NCBI GenBank assembly: GCA_964562985.1
Contig: CAZLWE010000037.1
Span: 1-32,396, forward strand
Origin: SHLQ01 sp964562985
Lineage (GTDB): Bacteria; Actinomycetota; Acidimicrobiia; Acidimicrobiales; SHLQ01
Direction of reading: 5' to 3'
Length of the DNA: 32,396 nucleotides
This document shows, piece by piece, positions 7,004-14,602 of the stretch. Position numbers and translations under genes: made by a program. Every line of letters begins with the position of its first letter. The stretch's first letter is position 1. The notes below the pieces were generated by a model. It had not been told where the DNA came from. It did not search any database and worked only from the letters and a program-made list of their open reading frames with translations.

Positions 7004-7950
7004 TCGAGATTCGCGACGGCAGCGCTGACCTGGCCGTTGATGTGGTCGACCTGAGTGGTGGGTTCGTAGCGAGCGGGATTGTCCGGCGTGCAGAACCTCG
7101 CTAGTGGAGCGATAACTGCATCAGCGTCAAACGCATTGAACAAGATCAGGCTGAACCGTTCCCATTCGGTGTCTTGGACCCGGTGGCGGGTAGCACGCAA
7201 TCTGCCATTCGTTAACCGTTCCAGCATGTCCCCAACAATGACGATGAACCGGTCCTGCAGCACCGGCGGCTGAACCCACTCGTCGGCAACCGTGAGTAAC
7301 TCGAGCCCGGGAGCGGTTTGCGACATCAGCGTGAAGGCCTCGTAGTCGCTGTGGGCGCTGATGCCCACGACATGATCCGCAGTATTTCCATCATGAGGCG
7401 GATAACGGAGCAACCGCATCATCGATGAGGCTCGCTCGCTTTCCATGCGAGTGAAGGTGCCTGGCTCAAGCCCATACATTTCGGCGAAGGCCACAAACAA
7501 CTCCCGCGACGCAGCTCGAGCGTCGAGGTACCAGGTATAGATCGCCTCTTGGAAGCCCGGCAGATCGTCAGGCCAGACGTTTGCGCCCAATCCCCCGAAC
7601 TGCGTGCTCGACTCGCCAGGCAACTCCATCGCAAGGTCGAAGGACTCGCAGCGAGCGATGGTGCCGGCCTCGTATGCCGGTTCGGTTCCAAGCGGTATCC
7701 AGCCGCGCTTCGCGCCTTGCGCACGGTCGAGTGCTGTCGCCTTCTGATCGTCAGGCAAATCGTGAAAGCGCCGTGCTTGCACGAAGACTTCGTCGACCGA
7801 GGCTTGGGACGGTCCAAAGTTTGCGGCGTAGAAGTAGCCCACATCTTCAAACGCAGCACGAATCTGGGCCAAAGTCGTCGCCCGTTCGCCGGCGCTTCCA
7901 TCAAGGCCAGCGAGATCGATCTCCGGGTGAATAGTCATGGCGCGATTCAT
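7000..7950 (-). CDS. 2-oxoglutarate/Fe(II)-dependent oxygenase (isopenicillin N synthase-like)
   Basis: A 316-residue cytoplasmic oxygenase of the IPNS/2OG-Fe(II) superfamily. The iron triad is H200 and D202 (AHSDYEAFTLM) plus H256 (RATRHRVQ). R265 in WERFSLILF is the 2-oxoglutarate-binding RxS arginine. The N-terminal DIOX_N-like part contains GYFYAANFG and RRFHDLPDDQK, as expected. ATG 7950 or ATG 7938 (MTIHPEIDL) is likely the start. The open frame to 8022 begins with TTG and lies over the dehydrogenase remnant, so I did not use it. The substrate is unknown. Enzymes of this type act on amino acids, gibberellins, beta-lactam precursors or form ethylene. It is convergent with ddaH (four-base overlap). 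Confidence 0.85.
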   Translation of the reverse strand: MNRAMTIHPEIDLAGLDGSAGERATTLAQIRAAFEDVGYFYAANFGPSQASVDEVFVQARRFHDLPDDQKATALDRAQGAKRGWIPLGTEPAYEAGTIARCESFDLAMELPGESSTQFGGLGANVWPDDLPGFQEAIYTWYLDARAASRELFVAFAEMYGLEPGTFTRMESERASSMMRLLRYPPHDGNTADHVVGISAHSDYEAFTLMSQTAPGLELLTVADEWVQPPVLQDRFIVIVGDMLERLTNGRLRATRHRVQDTEWERFSLILFNAFDADAVIAPLARFCTPDNPARYEPTTQVDHINGQVSAAVANLD

Positions 7951-8017
7951 TCTCGCGGTTCGACCGAGCGGCTGCTTCACCGACCGAGTGGGATTCTCTA
8001 GTTCCGACGACGGCGGT

Positions 8018-8131
8018 GTCAACAGCGAGGCCGACGATTCCGATAATGGCGGCTGGTCCGATGCTCTGACCTTCCCGCGTATTCAGGGAGCTGACGCAGC
8101 GGGCACCATCGTGGCCGTAGGCGAAGACGTC
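8018..8131 (+). pseudogene. Fragment of a zinc-type alcohol dehydrogenase (GroES-like domain)
   Basis: The 395 bases between the oxygenase and the permease contain no intact gene. In plus frame 2 a 38-residue stretch reads as the internal part of an MDR alcohol dehydrogenase, with GGWSDALTFPRIQGADAAG followed by TIVAVGEDV. The FPRIQGAD-AG-IVAVG segment is diagnostic of that family's catalytic domain. The sequence on both sides is unrelated and there is no Rossmann domain, so this is a truncated remnant. It abuts the 5' end of the oxygenase gene on the opposite strand. Confidence 0.65.
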
Positions 8132-8288
8132 AGTAGCTCGCCAGACCTATCCGCTCGCTGATGTTGCAACCGCTCAAGAGGACTTTTTGTCGAAGCAGTA
8201 TCCCGGAAACTCGTTCTCATACCGCCGAATCTCTAAGGGACTCTTTCTTTGCTTACCCCACAATTGACCGATGTTAAGCACGGCAGGG

Positions 8289-8317
8289 TTGCCAATACCC
8301 ATTATCTAAATTAGATT
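8289..8317 (+). promoter_or_regulatory. Candidate sigma70-type promoter for the APC permease
   Basis: TTGCCA at 8289-8294 and TAGATT at 8312-8317 are separated by 17 bases in an unusually AT-rich patch, about 30 bases before the permease ATG. This is a pattern match only. Confidence 0.35.
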
Positions 8318-8345
8318 ACACGTATTGGCTACTGAAGGGACATCC

Positions 8346-10493
8346 ATGCCCGACAAGCTCAAAAAGAATCTCACCCTCTTCGACGTCTACGCGATTTCGA
8401 CGGGAGCGATGTTCAGCTCCGGTCTCTTTCTGCTGCCCGGAATCGCCGCGGCACTCACCGGTGACAGCGTCTATCTCGCGTATTTTCTCGCCGGATTCCT
8501 GATCCTCCCTGCCATGTATTCCATGGCAGAACTCTCCACCGCCATGCCAAAGGCCGGTGGAACGTACTACTTCCTCGACCGCGCAATGGGCCCGATGATG
8601 GGAACGATCGGCGGGCTCGGCTCCTGGGTCGCTGTCGTCTTCAAGAGTGCATTCGCACTCGTCGGCATGGGCGCGTACCTCAGCCTGTACCTCGATATTT
8701 CTTTCACCCTGCTGGCGGTCATCTTGACGGTGGCCTTCGGCATTCTGAACATCGTCGGGGCCAAGGAGACCAACCTCTTGCAACGAGGACTCGTCGCAGC
8801 ACTCGTCGTCATCCTCACCGCGTTCATCATCCTCGGCGTCTCCGAGGCTGGCGGGGGCGAAACCTTCGCACCCAATGGCGCCGACCAGGACTTCTTCCGA
8901 TCCGGTTTGGCTGGCTTTGCCGCCACAATCGGGTTGGTCTTCGTCTCCTATGCCGGCCTCACCAAGGTGGCCAGTGTCGCCGAGGAGATCGAAAACCCAG
9001 ACCGAAACATCCCACTTGGCATGACGCTGTCGCTGGCGACCGCCACCGTTATCTACACCCTCGGCACCCTCATCTTGATCCATGCGCTCGATCAGCCGGT
9101 CCTCGAAGACAGCCTGACCCCGGTCGCCGACGCTGGCGCCGTGTTCCTCGACTGGGTGCCGTTTGACCTCGGGGTGATCCTGATTGTGGTCGCCGCTATT
9201 GCGGCCTTTGCATCGACGGGCAACGCCGGCATTCTCTCGGCATCTCGCTATCCCTACGCGATGGCCAAGGACAAGTTGATCCCCCAGAAGCTCGCCGCTC
9301 TCGGCCGCTTCGGCACGCCGGTGAACGCTGTTCTTATGACGGTGGCCGCAATGGTTGTAGTGCTGCTCGTGTTCCCCGTTGAAACCGTCGCCAAACTGGC
9401 ATCGGCATTCCAGCTGGTGCTCTTTGCTTTGATCTGCGTAGCCGTGATCGTTATGCGCGAAAGCCGCATCGAGTGGTACAAGCCGGGTTTCAAGGCTCCT
9501 TTCTATCCATGGCTCCAAGTCGCTGGCATCATCATCTCGCTGTGGCTCATCAGCCAGATCGGCTTCCTTGCGATCGTCTTCACGGCAGCGCTACTCATTG
9601 GTTGCGTCGCCTGGTACCGCTACTACACGTCCGGAAACCTGGAACGCCGTGGTGCCATTTTCCATGTGCACCAACGCCTTGGCGAGCAGAAGTACGAGGG
9701 TCTTGAGCGAGAGCTCATGACGATCATCCACGACCGCACCCAAGAAGAAAACCTCTCCTACGAAGCGCTCATCGCTCGATCTGCAGTCATCGACGTTCAG
9801 GACGGGACGTTCGACCGCGAGGCGCTGAACTCACTGCTGCGCCAGACCGCCCGAGACCGGTTCGACAAAGGCGTCGCGGTCGCTGCGGCGTTCGACGACT
9901 CCATGGTCTTCCGGCCGATCGGCGAAGGCGTCCACATGTCGATCAGCCCGATGCGCGATGTCGAACAACCGGAACTCATTGTCTGTCGTTTCGCCAAGCA
10001 AGTAACCCTCATGCTGGAGGACTTGGAAGAACTCGACGAACTCGAGGACGTCGATGAGGCACACACCCTGCTGTTCCTCGTGGCACCAGACCGGCCGGTC
10101 GGCCTCGACCTTCGTTTGGCTGGGCACATTGCCGAGGTCGTACAGAGCGATAACTTCACCGAACGCTGGCTCGGGGCAACCGACGAGAAGACCTTGAACG
10201 GCGTACTCATGCGCGACGATCACTTCTACCACGGACCTGTCGAGACGATGCCGTTCCTTGTGGAGCAGCTCGGACGTACCGTCGGCGAACTCGAACTGCC
10301 CGAATCGTGCATCCTTGCCCTCATCGAACGCGACGGCGAACTCGTCATCCCCACGCCCGGTGTAATGCTGTTGGCCTTTGACGGGGTAGCCATCATTGGT
10401 GAACCCGGCGATATTGCGCTACTGAACGAAGGCATGGACCCCTTCGAGGCCAAACATGCGGAGCTTGCAGCAGAGAAGCGAGCTGCTAGCTAA
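8346..10493 (+). CDS. APC-superfamily amino acid permease with EIIA-like and RCK_C-like C-terminal domains
   Basis: A 715-residue protein. Residues about 8-425 form an APC amino-acid/polyamine transporter with some 12 membrane helices (entry motif LFDVYAISTGAMFSSGLFLLPG, later FVSYAGLTKVASVAEEIENPDRNIP). A cytoplasmic tail follows. About 468-623 resembles a PTS EIIA type-2 fold (IGEGVHMSISPM, ELIVCRFAKQV, HTLLFLVAPDRP), but the PHG phospho-histidine position holds other residues, so it is probably a non-phosphorylated sensor. About 638-695 looks like a TrkA-C/RCK_C ligand-binding domain (GRTVGELELPESCILALIERDG, then VAIIGEPGDIALL). ATG 8346 follows GAAGGGA at good spacing. I infer allosteric control of amino acid uptake by a small ligand. 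The substrate is unknown. The stop overlaps that of convergent rnz. Confidence 0.85.
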   Translation: MPDKLKKNLTLFDVYAISTGAMFSSGLFLLPGIAAALTGDSVYLAYFLAGFLILPAMYSMAELSTAMPKAGGTYYFLDRAMGPMMGTIGGLGSWVAVVFKSAFALVGMGAYLSLYLDISFTLLAVILTVAFGILNIVGAKETNLLQRGLVAALVVILTAFIILGVSEAGGGETFAPNGADQDFFRSGLAGFAATIGLVFVSYAGLTKVASVAEEIENPDRNIPLGMTLSLATATVIYTLGTLILIHALDQPVLEDSLTPVADAGAVFLDWVPFDLGVILIVVAAIAAFASTGNAGILSASRYPYAMAKDKLIPQKLAALGRFGTPVNAVLMTVAAMVVVLLVFPVETVAKLASAFQLVLFALICVAVIVMRESRIEWYKPGFKAPFYPWLQVAGIIISLWLISQIGFLAIVFTAALLIGCVAWYRYYTSGNLERRGAIFHVHQRLGEQKYEGLERELMTIIHDRTQEENLSYEALIARSAVIDVQDGTFDREALNSLLRQTARDRFDKGVAVAAAFDDSMVFRPIGEGVHMSISPMRDVEQPELIVCRFAKQVTLMLEDLEELDELEDVDEAHTLLFLVAPDRPVGLDLRLAGHIAEVVQSDNFTERWLGATDEKTLNGVLMRDDHFYHGPVETMPFLVEQLGRTVGELELPESCILALIERDGELVIPTPGVMLLAFDGVAIIGEPGDIALLNEGMDPFEAKHAELAAEKRAAS

Positions 10494-11425
10494 CTCGTCT
10501 CCTCGTCGCGGGACGGCACCAGAATTGTTGCGAGCTCATCTGCGGCCACGACGTCATCGTGGAACTCGCTCGCTTCGGCTTCGAAGACTTCATTGTCCGG
10601 GTAGCGGGCCGAGAAATGCGTGAGCACCAATCGACGGACTTCAGCCTCAGCGGCAAGCTCTGCTGATTGACGCGCGGTCATGTGCATGAACTTTGCGGCC
10701 AGCTCTACATCGTCATGCAGATACGTCGACTCGATCACCAACATGTCCACCCCTCGCGCCAACTCAAGCGCTCCCTCGCACGGCATCGTGTCCATCACGA
10801 AGGCCATCGACTGGCCGCGCTTTGGATTGGTCACCTGCTCTGCCGTCACCCGACCCTGTGTGGTGTCGATCCAACCTTTGGCTAAGAGCTGGCCAACATC
10901 TGGGCCTTCGATCCCGTACTTCTCAAGCAGCTCCGGGTCGACCGAAACCCCGTCGGGCTCATCGAGGCGATACCCAAAGCACGTATCTCGATGCAGCAGT
11001 GGCTGCGCGCTAAGTTCGATCTTTCCGAGCAATGCCTGTGGCCCCGCATCGGTTATCGGACGCATCTCTACATGGCTTGTGTCGTGAAAGATCGAGGCGT
11101 GGCGCAGACGGTCGAAATACTCCTGCCCATCTGCGGGGTAGAAGATCGGTAGCGGTTTGGGCGACTTGGTCGACACGCTGTTCTCAAATGAGCGGCGTTG
11201 AATCACGCCGGGAAGCCCGAGGCAGTGATCGCCATGGAAATGCGTCACGCAGACAGCGGTCACCTTGGAGATCGACACGCCGGTCAACGTACATCCGCGC
11301 TGTGCCCCCTCCCCTGGGTCGAAGAGGATGAGTTGATCATCCCAGCGCAGGGCATAGCTGTTGTGCGCCCGGTGGCGAGTCGGCAGCATCGACGCTGTCC
11401 CCAACACGATGAGTTCACGAGCCAT
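10490..11425 (-). CDS. rnz: Ribonuclease Z (tRNA 3' endonuclease)
   Basis: Removes 3' trailers from tRNA precursors. The 311-residue protein is a normal-length short-form RNase Z of the metallo-beta-lactamase fold. It has the zinc motif THFHGDHCLGLPG (residues 61-73), the upstream LGTASMLPTRHRAHNSY and FDPGEGAQRG segments, the exosite region in the middle, a conserved aspartate in FVMDTMPC, and the C-terminal LVLTHFSARY histidine motif. I used the internal ATG 11425 (MARELIVLG) because family members start there. The longer open frame to 11575 runs into pdxH. It lies 23 bases after pdxH in the same direction, so the two are probably cotranscribed. Confidence 0.94.
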   Translation of the reverse strand: MARELIVLGTASMLPTRHRAHNSYALRWDDQLILFDPGEGAQRGCTLTGVSISKVTAVCVTHFHGDHCLGLPGVIQRRSFENSVSTKSPKPLPIFYPADGQEYFDRLRHASIFHDTSHVEMRPITDAGPQALLGKIELSAQPLLHRDTCFGYRLDEPDGVSVDPELLEKYGIEGPDVGQLLAKGWIDTTQGRVTAEQVTNPKRGQSMAFVMDTMPCEGALELARGVDMLVIESTYLHDDVELAAKFMHMTARQSAELAAEAEVRRLVLTHFSARYPDNEVFEAEASEFHDDVVAADELATILVPSRDEETS

Positions 11426-11448
11426 CGCCGAAGTGTAGGTGACGGCGA

Positions 11449-12081
11449 CTATGGACTGAGACGCTGTTTGTCCCAGGCCAGCTCGGTTCGCACATAGCGA
11501 ATCCGATCGTGTAGCCGGCTCGGTTGTCCCTGCCAGAATTCGATTTGTTCGGGAACCACCCGGTAGCCGCCCCAAAACGGAGGCCGCGCGACGTCGCTTC
11601 CCTCAAACCGTTTGGTGATCTCGGCCAGACGCTCCTGCAGCTCCTCACGACTGGCGACCGGTGAGCTCTGTTCGCTGGCCCAGGCGCCGAGCTGGCTGTC
11701 CCGGGGGCGCTTGGCGAAGTACTCGTCGGATTTCGCATCAGTGACCCGCTCCACTGAGCCTTCAATGTGGACCTGGCGGTGTTGCGAGAGCCAGCTAAAG
11801 GTCAGGCCGGCGAAGCCGTTTGCTTCGAGGGCCTTGGCCTTTGCCGACTCGTAGTTGGTATAGAACACCCACCCGTGATCGACTGCTCGTAGAAGCACGT
11901 TGCGTCCGCGGGGCCGACCTGCGGCGTCGACGGTGGACAAGACCATCGCGTAGGGCTCACCCTCCCCTGCCGCCGCGGCGTCATCGAACCAGGCTCGGAA
12001 GGCGACGAATGGATCGACGTGCAAATCGGCAACATCTAGCCCGTTCACCTCGTAGCTGACACGCTGATCGGAGAGATCCAT
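11449..12081 (-). CDS. pdxH: Pyridoxamine 5'-phosphate oxidase
   Basis: FMN-dependent enzyme that oxidises pyridoxine or pyridoxamine 5'-phosphate to pyridoxal 5'-phosphate. The 210-residue protein is the standard length. It carries VDPFVAFRAWFDDA, AMVLSTVDAAGRPRGRNVLLR, FYTNYESAKAKALEAN, RQVHIEGSVERV and the C-terminal family signature EFWQGQPSRLHDRIRY. ATG 12081 (MDLSDQRV) gives the family-typical N-terminus. The longer frame would add 34 unrelated residues overlapping crcB. It is divergent from crcB, with 87 bases between, and precedes rnz. Confidence 0.95.
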   Translation of the reverse strand: MDLSDQRVSYEVNGLDVADLHVDPFVAFRAWFDDAAAAGEGEPYAMVLSTVDAAGRPRGRNVLLRAVDHGWVFYTNYESAKAKALEANGFAGLTFSWLSQHRQVHIEGSVERVTDAKSDEYFAKRPRDSQLGAWASEQSSPVASREELQERLAEITKRFEGSDVARPPFWGGYRVVPEQIEFWQGQPSRLHDRIRYVRTELAWDKQRLSP

Positions 12082-12168
12082 GCCGATAGCTTGCCAGCCA
12101 GGCGAGTGAAGGCAACGACTCTCCGAGCAATCGACAAACCAACGGGTTCGGGGTCCTAGCGTGGGGAG

Positions 12169-12996
12169 ATGCATCGGTTCCACCAGTTCGCCCTCGTTGG
12201 CCTCGGTGGCGCCCTCGGGGCTCTGGCACGCCTCGGTATGACGACCTTCGGCGACCCTGGGGTCGTTGGCACCTTCATCGCAAACATCGCTGGCTCCGCT
12301 GCCCTCGGCCTACTGGCCCACGAACCTCGTCCTGATCAGCTGCGTTGGTTCGCCGCCACAGGCTTGTGCGGTGGCCTCACCACCATGTCGACCTTCGCCG
12401 TGGAACTGGTGACCGGTGTGTCGGTGGCTCCGCTGTGGGTTGTGGCCGCCTACGGAGTGCTTTCGGTCGGGCTCGGATTGGCCGCGTTCAGTTCGACGCG
12501 AAAGCTCGGCCCAAAGCATCCACTCGCAGCTGCTGTCTTAGGTCTCACCGCTATTTCCGCGCTGACGGGACTGGTAGCGGGCCTGGTCGAAGTAGCTGGC
12601 CGCAGCCTCGACATAGCAATCTGGTTTCTCGTCGCCGCTGGCCTCGGCGCGGGGGTTCGCGGGTTGCTGAGTGCGGGAGAGAAGTTCGATCGCCAACTGA
12701 TCGCCATCGCTGGCATAAATGTCGTCGGCGCCTTCGCTCTCGGGGCCCTCAGTGGATTTCCTGATCCTGAGCTCTTTCCAGGGTCGTCCCCCGGAGGGGT
12801 TCTCACCACACAACAAGCTGTGGATCAACAACTAGTCCTCGGCGTTGGGGCCTTGGGAGCCTTCACCACCTTCTCCACCGCTATCTCGCAGCTCGAAAAT
12901 GTCGCCCGTAAGAACGACCGGCCTACGAGCGCCCTCGTCGGTATGACGATGTTCGCAGCGATCATTGGCGCGGCGGCGCTCGGTCGGCTCTTTTAG
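12169..12996 (+). CDS. crcB: Single-chain fused (tandem) CrcB/Fluc fluoride channel
   Basis: A 275-residue membrane protein made of two Fluc domains. Bacterial CrcB is normally about 125 residues and works as an antiparallel dimer. Domain 1 (about 5-110) has GLGGALGALAR, GTFIANIAGS (N39) and GGLTTMSTF (68-76). Domain 2 (about 148-275) has GLGAGVRG, AGINVVGAF (N184) and GAFTTFSTA (230-238). A hydrophobic stretch at about 119-141 between them can form a ninth helix, which would invert domain 2 and give the required antiparallel pair. Of the two Phe-box positions, domain 1 has Met73/Phe76 and domain 2 has Phe235/Ala238. ATG 12169 directly abuts GGGGAG, so spacing is odd, but there is no better start. 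Role: passive fluoride efflux. Confidence 0.9.
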   Translation: MHRFHQFALVGLGGALGALARLGMTTFGDPGVVGTFIANIAGSAALGLLAHEPRPDQLRWFAATGLCGGLTTMSTFAVELVTGVSVAPLWVVAAYGVLSVGLGLAAFSSTRKLGPKHPLAAAVLGLTAISALTGLVAGLVEVAGRSLDIAIWFLVAAGLGAGVRGLLSAGEKFDRQLIAIAGINVVGAFALGALSGFPDPELFPGSSPGGVLTTQQAVDQQLVLGVGALGAFTTFSTAISQLENVARKNDRPTSALVGMTMFAAIIGAAALGRLF

Positions 12997-13508
12997 ATCA
13001 TCCAGTAGCCCTCGACGTCGCGCAGGTTCGTCGACTCGGGAGCGGGCGCCTCGGCACCGATCAGGTCGTGTCGCACCTCGCCGATCCACTTCGCGTGTTG
13101 GTACTCGTGATTGATCATCGCTCGCACCATGCCAATTGCGATCTGGGTGAGTTGTTCGGGCGCGCCTACGTCGCCATCGACGATCCGTTGCACCGTGGCC
13201 ATCGTTTGCTCGGCGACGGCGGCACGAAACCGGAGAATCTCACCCACGGGTGGAAGTTCGCCGCGCTGTTGTTCGACCGTGGCCGAATCGAACAGCGCAT
13301 CGAAGTCTTTGTTGATGCTCGGCACTGCGGCGGTGAGGTTGCGGACCATGAAGTGATTGACCGCCGCCTGGTGTCCGAGATGCCACCCAATGGCGCTGCT
13401 GTTCTCGTTCGGGCGCCAAAGCGCTTGGTCTTCGGAGAGGTCGTCGATGAGCGCCTCGCTATAGCGGCGAGCGATTCGTGCTTCGGCTTGGAGATCCGGT
13501 AAGTCCAT
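12993..13508 (-). CDS. DinB-like four-helix-bundle protein
   Basis: A 171-residue protein resembling the DinB/YfiT-like putative metalloenzyme family, which includes mycothiol- or bacillithiol-dependent transferases. Histidines are placed as in the family: W-HLGHQAAVNH in the second helix (about 42-52) and NHEYQHAKWIG in the third (about 133-143). Length is typical. Start ATG 13508 (MDLPDLQ) lacks a clear ribosome-binding site. The stop overlaps the crcB stop by four bases in a tail-to-tail arrangement. In actinobacteria a mycothiol-dependent role is plausible but cannot be shown here. Confidence 0.8.
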   Translation of the reverse strand: MDLPDLQAEARIARRYSEALIDDLSEDQALWRPNENSSAIGWHLGHQAAVNHFMVRNLTAAVPSINKDFDALFDSATVEQQRGELPPVGEILRFRAAVAEQTMATVQRIVDGDVGAPEQLTQIAIGMVRAMINHEYQHAKWIGEVRHDLIGAEAPAPESTNLRDVEGYWMI

Positions 13509-13541
13509 CGGTAAATGATAGTGGCCAGCAGCTAGACCGGA

Positions 13542-14210
13542 TCACGACGTGGGGATGAGCGCCTCGGAGACAGCCAGCTCGAACTCGCCCGGAGCGAACG
13601 TCGAATTCAATGGAACCGAATCGATCACACTCTGCACTTCGGTATCGCCAACACACCAAACATGGAGGCCCTGGGGCGGGACGAGCCACGGATCCGATTG
13701 GAGTCCAGAGCTGTTCAGGAAGGCGATGAATTGCGTCCTCGTGCTGTCGAAGAGCACCGGCTCGCCGAGGGGATCGTCGTCTTGAGTCCAGCTCGACTGG
13801 AGTGCAAAGCTACGGGTCAGCTCGAAGTCGATGCGGACGCCTTCGCCGACTTCGCCAAGCAGCACCGCGTTGGCGACTGCCACCCGTGTTAGCTGCTCGC
13901 CGCCGATCGTCGTTGCGGCTTCGGGGCTATCCACTCGAACGGCTGACTCCAACGTGCCGGTCACCAGGAGGTCGGTCTGGTCGATCAATGACGCGATGTC
14001 GGGCGCCGGCTCGTAGTCGAATACCGGCGAACCAGAAACGAGCAGCTCCGCGATCGACGACGAATCAACACATTGCGCCGGCACTGAGGTCTCGCCAGCT
14101 CCGGCGGCAGTATCGGTTCCCGACCCACACGCGGCGGCGATCAACGCAACGGCGGCCAGCACCACGGCTGTTCGCAAACGGAGTTCCAACCGTCGCGCAT
14201 TCACAATCAT
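13542..14210 (-). CDS. Putative lipoprotein of unknown function
   Basis: A 222-residue protein with a classic lipoprotein signal: basic start (MIVNARRLELRLR), hydrophobic core, then a lipobox LIAAAC with the lipidated cysteine at residue 28 and a Gly/Ser/Thr/Ala-rich tether. The mature part has two further cysteines (C47 and the one in HVWCVGD) and beta-rich character. I do not recognise a domain. The start is well supported: GGGGAG lies about six bases before ATG 14210. It lies 33 bases upstream of the DinB-like gene on the same strand, so the two may share a transcript. Confidence 0.75.
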   Translation of the reverse strand: MIVNARRLELRLRTAVVLAAVALIAAACGSGTDTAAGAGETSVPAQCVDSSSIAELLVSGSPVFDYEPAPDIASLIDQTDLLVTGTLESAVRVDSPEAATTIGGEQLTRVAVANAVLLGEVGEGVRIDFELTRSFALQSSWTQDDDPLGEPVLFDSTRTQFIAFLNSSGLQSDPWLVPPQGLHVWCVGDTEVQSVIDSVPLNSTFAPGEFELAVSEALIPTS

Positions 14211-14257
14211 GTGTGCTCCCCGATACCAATTGGCGACTCTTCTTTGACGCTAGCCCA

Positions 14258-14416
14258 CCTCGGTCGCTCGTGGCGTTGCATTCGTCGGACCCGGCGACCG
14301 TCCATCTCTCGGCAGCAGTTCGAATGCTCAACCCATCGATCGCTGACGTTGAACACGCGTTGTTCGAGGACCGAACGGTGGTGCGCCACCACGCGATGCG
14401 TCGGACGATCTGGGTG
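14258..14416 (+). pseudogene. Remnant of a winged-helix DNA-binding (HTH_42 / AlkZ-YcaQ-like) protein
   Basis: The 386 bases between the lipoprotein and DUF2071 genes have no intact gene. Plus frame 2 encodes a 53-residue stretch with VALHSSDPATVHLSAAVRM and then ALFEDRTVVRHHAMRRTIWV. The pattern LHxxDPATVxLSA...ALxEDRxxVRxxAMRRTxWV is characteristic of the winged-helix family that includes the AlkZ/YcaQ DNA glycosylases, where it lies near the N-terminus. The sequence after WV does not continue the family and there is no start before it. It is therefore a decayed fragment. Confidence 0.6.
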
Positions 14417-14602
14417 ACCCAAGTCAAGCCATGCTTCCCCGCCAAGATGCAGAAGCGCCACTCAATCAGTAAGCCGCCAGGCAGTCCTCGTGGTTTGAGC
14501 CATCCAGGAACCACCAAAACGGGCTTCAATAGATGGATGGCCGGCATCGTCGATCCGTACTCTCCCATTTGCCCGCATCACATTCGCTTCGAGGTAATGC
14601 GA

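Noticed and set aside
8316..9518. 400-residue minus-strand open frame, rich in His, Asp and Glu
   Set aside because: It lies fully antisense to the membrane domain of the APC permease. Hydrophobic codons read backwards give this acidic/His-rich composition.
12082..12168. Possible fluoride riboswitch before crcB
   Set aside because: A GGCGA...CTCTCC pattern faintly recalls the crcB motif, but I could not pair the pseudoknot and conserved core, and the ribosome-binding site abuts the ATG. A covariance-model search would settle it.
13802..14596. Upstream part of the long open frame leading into the DUF2071 gene
   Set aside because: It runs antisense through the lipoprotein gene and then through the winged-helix remnant. 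The DUF2071 fold begins only near 14603.
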